DNA of 64,000 bases from Thelephora terrestris (taxonomy: Eukaryota > Basidiomycota > Agaricomycetes > Thelephorales > Thelephoraceae): the NCBI GenBank assembly GCA_015956445.1, contig WIUZ02000002.1, positions 3,224,001 to 3,288,000 of the forward strand. The letters run 5' to 3'. Within the stretch, counting starts at the first letter, position 1. The number at the start of each line of letters is the position of its first letter. Made by a program: the position numbers and the translations under genes. A model generated the notes under the pieces. That model searched no databases. It was not told the DNA's origin and worked only from the letters and a program-made list of their open reading frames with translations. Of this stretch, positions 1-9,444 are shown piece by piece.

Positions 1-186
1 TAAACCGAGCAAAGCACAGTTTAGGTTGGGTTTCCCTTTAGGTTTTCGATCTGACTTGCAGTGACCTCGGACAACCTACCAGAAGAATAGAGGTGTGACC
101 ATCCTCTCACAGCTAGTTGGACTAGTGAGTACTCTGCGGAGTCAGCTCAGTGCACTGGTAGTTGTTGGGGTAGAGTGGCCCTGACA
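1..186 (+). mobile_element. Ty3/gypsy LTR, end fragment (family A)
   Basis: This stretch is the terminal piece of the family A long terminal repeat, cut by the window edge. It is the reverse complement of the first ~180 bases of the A1 repeats at 6,124 and 15,442, and ends CCCTGACA at 186. The same terminal piece recurs at 49,720-49,904. It is a solo LTR or one LTR of a longer copy to the left; the window cannot say which. Confidence 0.85.
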
Positions 187-767
187 GTAATTTTATCATC
201 ATTATGTCATTTTTTCCATTTTAACAATAGATAATTTTTTGGCAGGTCACATGAACTTTCCCACGCCACAGATAGCATATAAACAACAAGGGTTGATTTC
301 ATCTCTTTGTCTTTCCCCTATCTCATGCTGGTGGAAGTCCTGCCCCCCGTCTTTTACTAATGAATTTTTCCCTCATCTTCTGTAGTGATTTTAACAGGTC
401 CTGAGCTTGCTATCTCCAAAGATTTATCTCTTTAAGATAATACTGTCCTGTCTATCTGCTGTTTTACCCTTTCTTTCTGTGACAATATTGCTTTATCTGG
501 ACACCTGTTGCTCTTCCTGTCCTAAGGACCTCATCTAACAGGAACTCCTGCTATCCAACAAACCTCCCACTTCCCTTTGCAGGCTCTGTCTGACCTGTAC
601 TCATCATTTCTACAAGATGATGCAGTAAGTCAACTTTCCAGACTCAACTTTTACACACCTCAATCCAAGATAAAAATAGATCAAGATGCTGCATTTGTGG
701 AAAGCAAGTTCAGAAACCTGAAGCACACAGGCAAGAATTCCACACAGACAGCATAAAAGTCCCCCAT
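187..767. other. unassigned AT-rich stretch
   Basis: No coding region is supported. The text is T-rich and resembles the degenerate repeats further right (words such as ctcatct, ctgtcc, ttatct), so it may be the left flank of the old Ulp1/DDE transposon. No terminal inverted repeat was found for that transposon. Confidence 0.3.
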
Positions 768-1400
768 CACTGGGGGCAGACCCCTACTTACCCAGCAGGC
801 AAATTGAGGGGTTTTTTTGAGAGTTTTTTTAACAATTTACTCAGATTTTACCCAGTGGGTACATTGTGAACAAATTCATCAGTTTGCCCATGAGGTACTT
901 CTTTAACAAAACTCCATGGGTTCTTTCACAAATTACACAAAACGTGTCCATCACATGTTCTGAGTCACTCACCCAGAGTTCTTTCACAAACTACCCAGCA
1001 ATTTGCCCACAATATGTTCAAACACATACACAGTGGGTTTGTCAAGAGTTTGTTGTGATTACATTAAAGAAAACCTAGTGTGTATGTCACTGAGTATATC
1101 GTGAGCAAGTTTTGAAAGAACTCTTGATGAGTGGCTCAGAACATGTGGTGGGCACATTTTGTGCAATTTGTGAAAGAACCCTTGAAGTTTTGTCAAAGAA
1201 GTACCTTATAGGCAAACTGATGAGTTTGTTGAGAACAAATTCAAAACTTACCCAGCAATAAAAGTGGGGGCAAAGTGGTGGGCAAGTTTTGAATTTGTTC
1301 ACAATGTATCCATTGGGTAAAAAAATCTGAGTAAATTGTTTAAAAACTCTCAAAAAACCCTCAATTTGCCTGCTGGGTAAATAGGGGTCTGCTCCCAGTG
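768..1400. mobile_element. CACTG-ended fold-back element
   Basis: The element starts CACTGGGGGCAGACCCC and ends with a near reverse complement, CTCCCAGTG. The two arms keep matching inwards: the left arm reads acccagcaggcaaattgagg and the right arm its inverse at about 1,355-1,375. No transposase is encoded, so it is non-autonomous. The ends fit CACTA/CMC-type elements, but the flanking triplets (cat, tac) do not match, so the target duplication is not visible here. Four relatives lie at 26,600, 28,059, 32,608 and 40,992. Confidence 0.75.
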
Positions 1401-1939
1401 TACCGTACCGGCGTGACCAACCCGGCAACGCGGTCAATGACAAGCGCCCGGCAGCTCTTGTGGTGACCGATGACTGCCAGGTCTGCCGGCAGTTTTTGTG
1501 GTAACCGATTGAGGTGCCAGCAGCCTCGAAGGTAAAATTTTGGGTGCTTTTTTGATTGATTGTGTGGCCTTTGGCCGTGAGATCACTCCCACTCAAGTGG
1601 GCACGTTCTGCTGTAACCTCTAGTATTTGGGTCCAATTTGTTATTTCACTAGATATTGTATGTAATTTTCTTATATAAATGTGCAACAAAATACAAAATA
1701 CAAGGAGAAAACCATGAGGGTTGGATTATTATTTGATACCTGTGTGCACACATCCTGACCAGCACTTCCCACACTTCTTGGACTGATCCTTCACTGATTT
1801 TCACTGATCACCAAATTCTGTCCCCATCTGCTGTTTATCTGGCCTTCAATACCTCTCAGGATTGCAACAAGGCCATCCTCTCTACTTCAGAAGTAAATTC
1901 CCATTGGATTTGCTGTCATATCTGTGCTAGGCTCTCTTC
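1401..1939. other. unassigned stretch
   Basis: No gene is supported. The first ~130 bases are richer in GC and repeat words such as gtgaccgatgac and ctgccggcag. A similar text lies at about 50,930-51,110 (gtgaccaatgacctgccgg), which hints at a small repeat family at both edges of the nest. Confidence 0.3.
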
Positions 1940-3110
1940 CCCTTATCTGATCAAGTAAGATAAGACCTTCCTGACCCCAGAGGCTTTACTGGACACCTTT
2001 GTTTGCTTTTTGAGCATTGTCCTTATCATGTTCTTTTGTTCCTCCCTTACAGTCAGTCCAATATTGTGAAGTTGCAAGCTTTGCCCGGACTAGAGGCTGA
2101 CTTCGTGTCGTTCTGAAGCAGTTCTCACGGTCACGGTCGAGGTTGCGACACACAAGTTTCAAAGTTTCGAACTTAGACAGAAGTAGATGTTTCTCTGTAA
2201 AGTCCCCTAGCTATCTACCTCTTAGATACATGTCTTTATATACTAGAAATAATAGGATTTACAGGTGGTTTACCTTGGGTAAACGATCACACGTTTACTC
2301 GAGCGCAGCTCGGACTGATAAGAAGATTGATCTTAATTTAGATATATTTGATGGCGGCTGTGGGCCGTGCTACGGACTACGGATTCCTCACAAATATCTT
2401 GGAGTTGCTGCCCCATCTCTGCAGGGCATTTCCTCTTCATCTGATCATATAAAAATCATCTCTTCCTGATCCAAGAGGTCTACCTTAGCCCATCTCTCTG
2501 TTTTGTAAGCATTCTCCTCATCATCTCTTGCCCTTCTCTCACATTTATTAACTTTCATCAGTGTTGCTGCCCTACCTTTGCTGGGCTCCTCCCCTTACCT
2601 GATCAAATCAAAAATACATCCTCCTGATCCTAGAGGTCCATCTTGGCACCTCTTTCTATTCTGTGAGTATTGTCCTCATCACCTCTTGCCTTTCTCTCAC
2701 AGTTATTCCCTTTCCTTAGTGTTGCTGACCCATCTTTGCTGGGAATTTCCTCCTTATCTGACCACATAAAAATACATTTCAGTGAGTGTTTTTCTTATCA
2801 TCTCTTGCTCTTCACTCACAGTTACTCTACTTGGTCAGGGTTTCTCTATCACCCTCATCCAATCAAGTCAGAATATAACCTCTGATCCCAGAGGCTTGAT
2901 CCCAGAGGCTTGACTCAGTATTTCTACCTCCTGTAAGTGTCATCTATATCAGATGCTTCCCCCCTCCACCCATGATTCTCTTATTTTGTTACACCTATTG
3001 ACTCACCTTTGCTAGATTTCTCCTCCTCACCTGATCAAAATCAGCATATGTCTCTCTGAACCCATAAGTCCAACCCCATATTTCTGTCTCTTCTGTGAGC
3101 TGTACCCTTT
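1940..3110 (+). repeat. degenerate tandem repeat of ~110-160 bp units
   Basis: About six diverged units follow one another. Each has a ctgatcaa(g/a)tca-like block, a gatcccagaggtc block, a gtgagtattgtcctcatca block and a ctcacagttattccc block. Unit starts lie near 1,945, 2,437, 2,598, 2,756, 2,858 and 3,032. The array stands directly in front of the Ulp1-like coding region and may be the subterminal repeat zone of that DNA transposon. It is interrupted by a solo LTR at 2,065-2,392. Confidence 0.6.
2065..2392. mobile_element. 328-bp solo LTR
   Basis: The insert begins TGTGAAGTTG and ends CCTCACA, and is flanked on both sides by AATAT (2,060-2,064 and 2,393-2,397), a 5-bp target duplication typical of LTR elements. 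It has a TATA-like ctttatatact near 2,230. It interrupts a tandem repeat unit, which confirms the borders. No internal region remains and the family was not identified. Confidence 0.75.
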
Positions 3111-3153
3111 CCATGTCTACATTCAACCTATTTATATATATTTAGTTTGACAC

Positions 3154-4230
3154 TATGCCACCTAGTGAACCCATTGACCTAACAGTGGAGCCCAGGGATC
3201 TCTTGCCAAAGGTGGTCACCGATGAATGGCTACCCAAAGAAGAGAAATCTATCTTGTTCTTTTTCTGGGAATTCAATTGATACCCTTCACACCCAACCCA
3301 CTATGTCTTGCCCACCAGCTTTGAGTTGGTCCTGCACCAAGCCACAGTTCAGCACTTTGACTATGTGGACCTGCTCAAAATACCACCCCCTGCACTCCCG
3401 GATATTTCAAAGGCATACCAGGATGCAATCAAGAAGTCAAAACCTTCCATTCTCTCAGTCACTCTCCAACTATACCAAAGGGATCCAATTACATTGCCTA
3501 CTTGGATTTTTCTTTACTGGGTGGAGATTCAGCGTGCGGTTGGTATTTGGCAACAGTGGAAGATTGCCCTAAGATGGGTCAAGGAACAATCTGCACTACC
3601 CCAGGCCTCAGATCTCCACCATCGTCTCCTCCTTGGCCTCTTCCACTTTTCCTGGTCACATGGTGCTGCCTACACCAAGGATATCACCCCCCTGCTCTTA
3701 AACTCCTCTGTGGAGTCATTTCTCAACAGCTTCCACATTGATCATGGGGTTGGGAAAATCAGAGCTGATTATTGGGCACAAGTTGGACCTGATCATGCTG
3801 GTCGCCATGTCTTTGCCACTGTTGATCATTTCAATGCCATCATCAACTTCTATGGCCCAAGCCCTGTGAAAAAGGATGGTTATCAGTGGGATATCCTGAT
3901 GGTGGTTGAGAATCAGGTCGTCACAGGGGAAGTTGATGTTTTCTGTGGTGTCATGCATCTTCCACTACATTGGGTGTCTGTTGTGATTGACTTTCAGCAG
4001 CTGAAGATCCTGTATGGTGACTTCCTTACAGGGCAGATGCCAAAACGTCAACACCAGGCTTGCGAGTGGTGAATCAAGCACTTAGTTGGGCGCTCCACCA
4101 GGTTTCCTGTTGGCAGTAAAATTTCCCTTGGGGAGTTGCTGACTGGACACCAACCAGATCAGTACTCTTGTGGCCTCTTTGCTCTCAACGCCATTGCCCA
4201 CCCTCAACATCCCACTCCTGTCTCCTGACC
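3154..4230 (+). pseudogene. Ulp1-like cysteine protease region of DNA transposon
   Basis: A first short open piece starts with ATG at 3,154 and stops at 3,279. The main frame runs 3,281-4,072, with an in-frame TGA at 4,070-4,072, after which the same frame continues to about 4,228. The C-terminal part carries the C48 (Ulp1/SENP) catalytic pattern: His in HWVSVVID near 3,970, Asp in LYGD near 4,012, and after the stop Gln and Cys in HQPDQYSCGLF near 4,150-4,182. Such proteases cleave ubiquitin-like modifiers such as SUMO. The frame change near 3,280 could be an intron or a shift. The stop suggests this copy is inactive. Confidence 0.65.
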
Positions 4231-4318
4231 CCATTATACTGGTCTGTCATCAAATGGAAATCACATTGGATATTATCAGTAAAATGACGGTGGGTAACTT
4301 CATGTAGCTCAATATATA

Positions 4319-5537
4319 TTGCTTATGAGTTATTACAGACTATTGATGGGGATTCTGAGATTCCAGATGATCTCTCATTCCTCTCTCCTCCAACCTTTGT
4401 CCAACCACTGCCAGGCTTTTCTCCTACCCCTCTGTCTAAACAAACACCTCCTCCATCTACAGTCTGACTACTGCCAGACCCCCCTTCCATTGCTTCATCT
4501 AAAAAACCTCCTCTACCAATGCTACCCTCTCCACAAAAACCACTCCCATCTATTGTCCTGCATAGCTCTCTCTTCCAGGACTCCCACCAGGCCATGGATG
4601 AAGATCTAGATCCCATGATCACTGATGATTTATCAGCTCATGATTATAGTGATCATTCTGAGTTCTCCTCTCATTAAAACACCAACTATTCTGGCTCTGG
4701 CATCTCCCTGGATCTTCCTCAATCTTCTGGTGTATCAAGTAGGGTCAGTTCAGGTGTCACTTCAGATTCAGACCTTCCACCACTGCCAACACCCTCTAAA
4801 CCCCCTCAACCAGTCAACCAAGCTGGACTTTTCAACTTCTTCTCTGCAAAACCTGCAGAAGAAGTACATGCTGGATGGAGCGAGAAGAAGAGGAAGAACA
4901 GAGATAGAAATGAAGAGAGAGGTGTGACAGCTATCTGCCAGGAGGAAGAGTGGAAGAATGAGAAACTTCAAGTCTCACGTGACAACAATCGACTCTCTCA
5001 GCAGAAGCGTCAAAAGAGAATGCAGCATGAAGAGATCAAAGCTGGTATAAGGGCTAAGGATGGGAAAGGGGTTGAGGGAAGGCAAATAATCATGTTAAAG
5101 CATGTGAACTGATTTGTTTGAAGGTTATCATTGAATTAGAGAGGGAGGTTCAGATACCATCACAGTCTGAGGTTGCATCTGCCTCTTGCCCCAAGCAGGC
5201 CATCTTAACAGAAGTAAAGCGGCAGGAGAGCACAAAGGCTGGCAAAACTTACAAGCCCACAAAGCAGGATGAAGCCCCCCACAAGACAACCAATTGGAAG
5301 TCAGAAATCTTCTGGCCAATGATTGAAACAGCTGCAGGTCAACAGATAGGGAAACCCAACCTCACTCAACTTGTGTCACACCTGCAACAGTTTGATGAGG
5401 GGTTTGAACACCTCAGTCACCAGTGGGTCAGTGAGTGGAGAGATAAATCAATCAAAAATAGGATTGAGTGGCCAGGTGGACATCAAACAAATTTCAATGT
5501 ATTTGTGAGTAGATTTGACTATTTTAAAGCATGCTAA
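4319..5537 (+). pseudogene. middle region of the DNA transposon, charged protein
   Basis: Between protease and transposase the plus strand has Pro/Ser-rich then Lys/Glu-rich open pieces. One frame from about 4,830 to 5,110 is strongly charged (EKKRKNRDRNEER, then QEEEWKNEK), and another from 5,118 to 5,537 ends in a WP-rich segment. These could be linker or DNA-binding parts of the transposase polyprotein. I do not recognise a domain. The frame is broken between pieces. Confidence 0.4.
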
Positions 5538-5589
5538 CTGAATATAAATTGCACTACAACATACCCACCCTGGGGTACAAACATAGATC

Positions 5590-6123
5590 AAGACCTCCTT
5601 GACGTCACTTTGTAGTACATCTGTTCACCTGGATCTTTCCTTAACCCATGGCATCATGCCTGCTATCATTGCTGCCAAGGCACCTGATACTTTCAAAGTT
5701 ACTGTCAGCTGGGTGGTGCATGGAAATTACATCTGGGATCACTTTAAATTCCAGGAGTCATTTGTGAAGAAATTCTCATAGGAGGAAATGGGTACTATGT
5801 CAATCAACTTGTCCAGGAAAAAAAAGCTCCAGAAAATATCACAGAGATCCTCACTGATGCTGCTCTTTGCCTCACTTCAACTATATCCCAGTTCCATGTC
5901 CCAAAGTTCCTCATAGTGAACTCTGATCAAACCGGGGCTCAGTACTCAGCTGGTGGTCAAGAAACCTATGCTCCAATTGGGAGTAAACAAGTTGAAGTGA
6001 TTGGCAAGGATGAAAAGCGGTCATCTACACTCATGGTGGGCATATCTATGAGTGGAGAAGTGTTGCCATTCCAAGCAGTCTATGCTGGGACAACAAATTG
6101 GTCACTTCCAACCAGCAGTGCAC
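5590..6123 (+). pseudogene. DDE_1 (pogo-like) transposase, left part
   Basis: The open pieces at 5,599-5,781 and 5,916-6,123 carry the first catalytic Asp in NSDQTGAQYS (from about 5,919), followed by GSKQVEVIGKDEKRS and an LPFQAVYAGTT block. This is the usual layout of DDE_1 (PF03184) transposases, with D-Q-T, then a KxV..GKDEKR strand, then a LPFQ strand. The coding text is cut at 6,123 by insertion of A1 and resumes at 18,743. A frame break lies between the two left pieces. Confidence 0.65.
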
Positions 6124-7153
6124 TGTCAGGGCCACTCTACCCCAACAACTACCAGTTCACTGAGCCGACTCCGCAGAGTACTCACTAGTCCAACTAGCTT
6201 GTGAGAGAACGATCACGTCTCTATTCTTCCGGTAGGTTGTCCGAGGTCACTACAAGTCAGGTCGAAATCCTAAAGAGAAACCCAACCTAAACCGCACTTC
6301 GTTCGGTTTAACAAGCAAGGGTTGATCCCTACAACAGGATTGATGACTCCACCAGTTGATCGACTGGACGCTCGAGGTGTTCTAATATGACTGCTGGGAG
6401 TCTATAGTTACGAGGCGCAGTTGACGCGCAGAGCGGGAGGGAGAGCAGATGGGGGTGTCTTGGATCAAACAAGAAACTCTGACTTGTCCTTAACTGCAAC
6501 TGGGCTGAGAAGGGCAGAGGATTTCCTGAGGTAACAAAACTAAGGTACTACGATACAGCCACAGTTGCTACTTATACTAAAAGGAGTGGCCATGACGTCA
6601 ATACCCTAATATACCCTTATCAAGTCCGAACAAAGGGAGATAAGGAGTGTGAGAACGCTAAGTAAGGGAAGCGAACAAAGGTGACGCGTGGGAGAATAAA
6701 GGACAAAGGGCCTTACTAGCGTGTGAAGGATTGCATAAAAGATAACGAATGTCCGCATGAAACATAGGGGTAAAGATAACACTAGTCCTAAAAGAAATAG
6801 GGGCATGGGGTCATGAAAGTTCATACCTGGGGATCAAACCCAAGGGTCAGGTGGCAATCTCCCTTTACATAGTTGTACCAGCGGATTCGGGAGTAGAGCC
6901 ATGCAAACATCCCTTGTTGTCTGTAGGCGGTAACAGCATCACGGACTAGTGGCAACCTCAACGTACGTCCGAACATGAGGAGGTCGTGCCTAGACTCATG
7001 GGACATGAGGGATTACAGATTCGCCGGCGTTTCACGCTAACGGCTACTCCACATGCGCTGGGCTAACCAGAAGAATCCTAAGGCGATGCTTCCGAATAGC
7101 GGCGAGTCCTTCCTCCGGTTAGGAGACTGTGATGTGACTGTCCACGTGTGTGA

Positions 7154-7381
7154 TCAGGGTCCAGGGTTGATCGTAATCGTAAAGTCATGAGGGGTCGTAA
7201 AAGGGGTTCGTGATGTCATAAAGGGGTCATCAGGGTCTTGAGACCTATTTTTAGTGCGCGCGCGTTCTAGGCGTTCCGGAACGAAGTTCTTCCAAGGCCG
7301 TCCCGCGGGCCGAGGTGTCAGCTTGATATAGTAAGCCGACGATGATGGTACAGGGGCGGAAGTTGATGTGACCCGGACCAA
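7154..7381 (-). CDS. small LTR-internal reading frame, minus strand (family A)
   Basis: A 75-residue frame starts at 7,381 with MVRVTSTSA, only ~120 bases from the divergent plus-strand start at 7,501. It contains AYYIKLTP and PWKNFVPE blocks. Related frames occur in the same place in the other family A copies, at 25,293-25,502 and 40,645-40,854, with many silent-looking differences, so the peptide seems conserved. The twin in the right LTR lies at 16,472-16,699. A second minus block at 6,821-7,006 (LPLVRDAVTAYRQQGM) also recurs near 49,100-49,237. Function unknown; it runs in the same sense as gag-pol. Confidence 0.5.
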   Translation of the reverse strand: MVRVTSTSAPVPSSSAYYIKLTPRPAGRPWKNFVPERLERARTKNRSQDPDDPFMTSRTPFTTPHDFTITINPGP

Positions 7382-7500
7382 TGAGGTTCGTCGAGGTAGG
7401 TCACGTGAAGGATCACCGATCTAGGCTATAAGAAGGACGTCTTCTTGGAGCCATCCTTGATCAGCAACACCAGCAACTTCCCCATCATCTTACCAAAACA

Positions 7501-9105
7501 TGTCCTTCCCCAACAACCATACCTACAAAGTCGCCAACGGCATCTCCACCATCTCTCGCATCGACCGTCGTGCCGCCGCCCGCAAGTCCTACGCTTGTGC
7601 AGCTGGGACTCCCTATACCACGGATGACCAGGTATGGGGGAGACCTAGAGCTTTGCTTCGTTAGCGCTAACGCCTTCCTCTAGGTAGAGGTTACGTTCTT
7701 TTGGGCGTTGATGTCCAGCTAACGGCTTCTAGATCTTGGAGGTCGTCACGGAGGTGGACCCTGAACGTCTCAGGGAGACTATGCCTCATTTGATGGGGTT
7801 GACCTGGGACGATGAGCTCTGGGTCCGTACAATCATTGCCGAGAAGGTGGCCTTCCGAATGAGGGGTAGGTTCGGAGAGTTGGAGCATCCGATCAAGAAG
7901 GAGCTCTGGTACACCCTGCAAAGGGGAATCTACGATCAGGACCTATTGGAGCACGGGGCAACCGTTCCTCGGGCCGTCCGCCATGCCACTGCTGCCACGT
8001 CATTGTTGTGGTCGCTCGTTCGGGAGGGGGAGAGCAAGGTAGGTTCTCCGTTTGAATATTCGAGTATGACTCTCGAATAATCAAACTGCCTAGGTTGAAC
8101 GTTTGGAACGTGAGGTGAAGGAAGCGAAGGCAGACGTCCTTCGTCTATCTGCGGAGGGTCTTCAGATGAAGGAGACCTTGGCCGCCTTCCAGCAGGGGAC
8201 GAACGAGGCGTTGGAGGCAATGGTCGCCAACCATCAAGAGTTGATCGCCGGGTTGAAGGTTCGGGACAACAACATCAAGGGAGCGTTGGCCAGGAGGGAT
8301 GAAAAGGTAATGCCGCTTTCATCATTTGCTTAGAATGATGGAAGCTGACATTTCCTAGACCGAAGAACTCGAGAACGTGGTGGCCGTGTTGACAGCGCAG
8401 CTCGAGTCCTTGCAGGACAAAACCTGCAACTGTAAGGAGGGTCCCAAATTGGTTGGTCAGGGGACCGCCGACGTTCCGTTCGAGCTGGAGTACGCCGACG
8501 AGGTGGTACTCCCATCTCCTAACCCGTCGTCCTATGCGACGCCTCCGATCGAGAACGCGGTTCCAGTTCCGACTCCAGGTCCGGCTTCCACCTTGGCCGC
8601 TTCCGACAAGGAGAACTGTGGGCGCTGCGTCTTGCAGCCGATCCATCAGTTGGTGAAGATCGAGGACGAGGTCATGGAGGTTGACCGAGCTGAAGATGCT
8701 CCGAGGGTCGCCGAGGTACGTCCGGTGACTAAGGGGCAACGTTGCAAGCGCTCTCGACGCCGTCCTGCTCATCGCATGGCTCCATCGGCTAATCCTTACC
8801 CTCGACCAGTTGAGTCGGATGGTGACCAGTCTGGTCGAGGTGGGGGACGAGAGTTCAGCTATCGGGTCCACCGTCCCTACCGACAGGTCGAGTCGGAGAT
8901 CCAGCTTCGCCACCAGCTACGACTCGCAAGACAGGATCCCACCCAGGGGTCCGACGAGGGAGACGGAGGGTCGCTTGCCGACTACGTCGATAGTGCTGGA
9001 GGGCAGTCACCCAGTGATGGCGATGTGGGACCAGGTGTTCCAGAGTTCAGTGACATCTGGGAGGCTGATCGGTCCGCTCGAAGGAGTCTCTTCCTATCGG
9101 CTTGA
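7501..9105 (+). CDS. LTR-internal coiled-coil coding region, antisense to gag-pol (family A)
   Basis: Four open blocks follow each other on the plus strand: about 7,501-7,629 (begins MSFPNNHTYKV), 7,736-8,038 (LMGLTWDDELWV, KKELWYTLQRGIYD), 8,095-8,308 (a heptad-rich segment, LEREVKEAKADVLRL) and 8,360-9,105 (coiled coil, then an acidic, Ser/Pro-rich and Arg-rich tail). The gaps are short and have GT and AG borders, like fungal introns. The same blocks recur in the right LTR (16,819-18,423), in A3 (from 25,621) and on the minus strand of A2. I recognise no known domain. It could be an accessory factor of the retroelement or a captured host gene. Confidence 0.5.
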
Positions 9106-9424
9106 ACTAGTCGTTCAGCTGAGTGCCGAAGATGGTGACGCCATGTTCGGGGAGGTTCTTGCGAGGAGGGGCCAGCACTACGATCTCCGAGATGGACGTT
9201 TGGCGACCTTCAGGCCTGCCGTAGATAGAGTCGACTTTTAAGGATGTAGGATAGCACTTGTATAGCTCGTTGTGGATTCGCTGGGAATAGTACGCGCGTG
9301 TGTGTGTTTCGAATGATTGGCATGAAGGATAAGGAGTGTGAAGCATTCCAAACATAAGAAGTGGTAAGAAGAGTTCGAAGAAAGAGCGTGTTATAAAAAG
9401 TTTAAAAATACCATGTTCCTGACA

Positions 9425-9436
9425 TTATCCTCTTCC
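9425..9436 (-). other. polypurine tract of A1
   Basis: In element sense the text is GGAAGAGGATAA directly before the 3' LTR. Plus-strand DNA priming in Ty3/gypsy elements uses such a tract, and it confirms that A1 reads right to left. Confidence 0.75.
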
Positions 9437-9444
9437 TGGATTGA

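Larger units (their letters stand above)
6124..9424 (-). repeat. A1 long terminal repeat (3' LTR in element sense)
   Basis: This 3.3-kb repeat is long for a fungal gypsy element, whose LTRs are usually a few hundred bases. In the element's sense it reads TGTCAGGAACATGG through CCCTGACA. It is next to a purine tract (GGAAGAGGATAA in element sense at 9,425-9,436), which fixes it as the 3' copy. It contains a divergent pair of coding-like regions described separately. Confidence 0.92.

Noticed and set aside
2143-2469. A 108-codon plus frame near 2.1-2.5 kb
   Set aside because: It lies almost wholly in the 328-bp solo LTR and runs across its border, so it is a chance frame.
8275-8913. A 212-codon minus-strand frame inside the A1 LTR, with a twin at 17,593-18,231
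   Set aside because: It overlaps the plus-strand coiled-coil region, crosses one of its intron-like gaps and is not preserved in A3 or A2, so it is a shadow frame.
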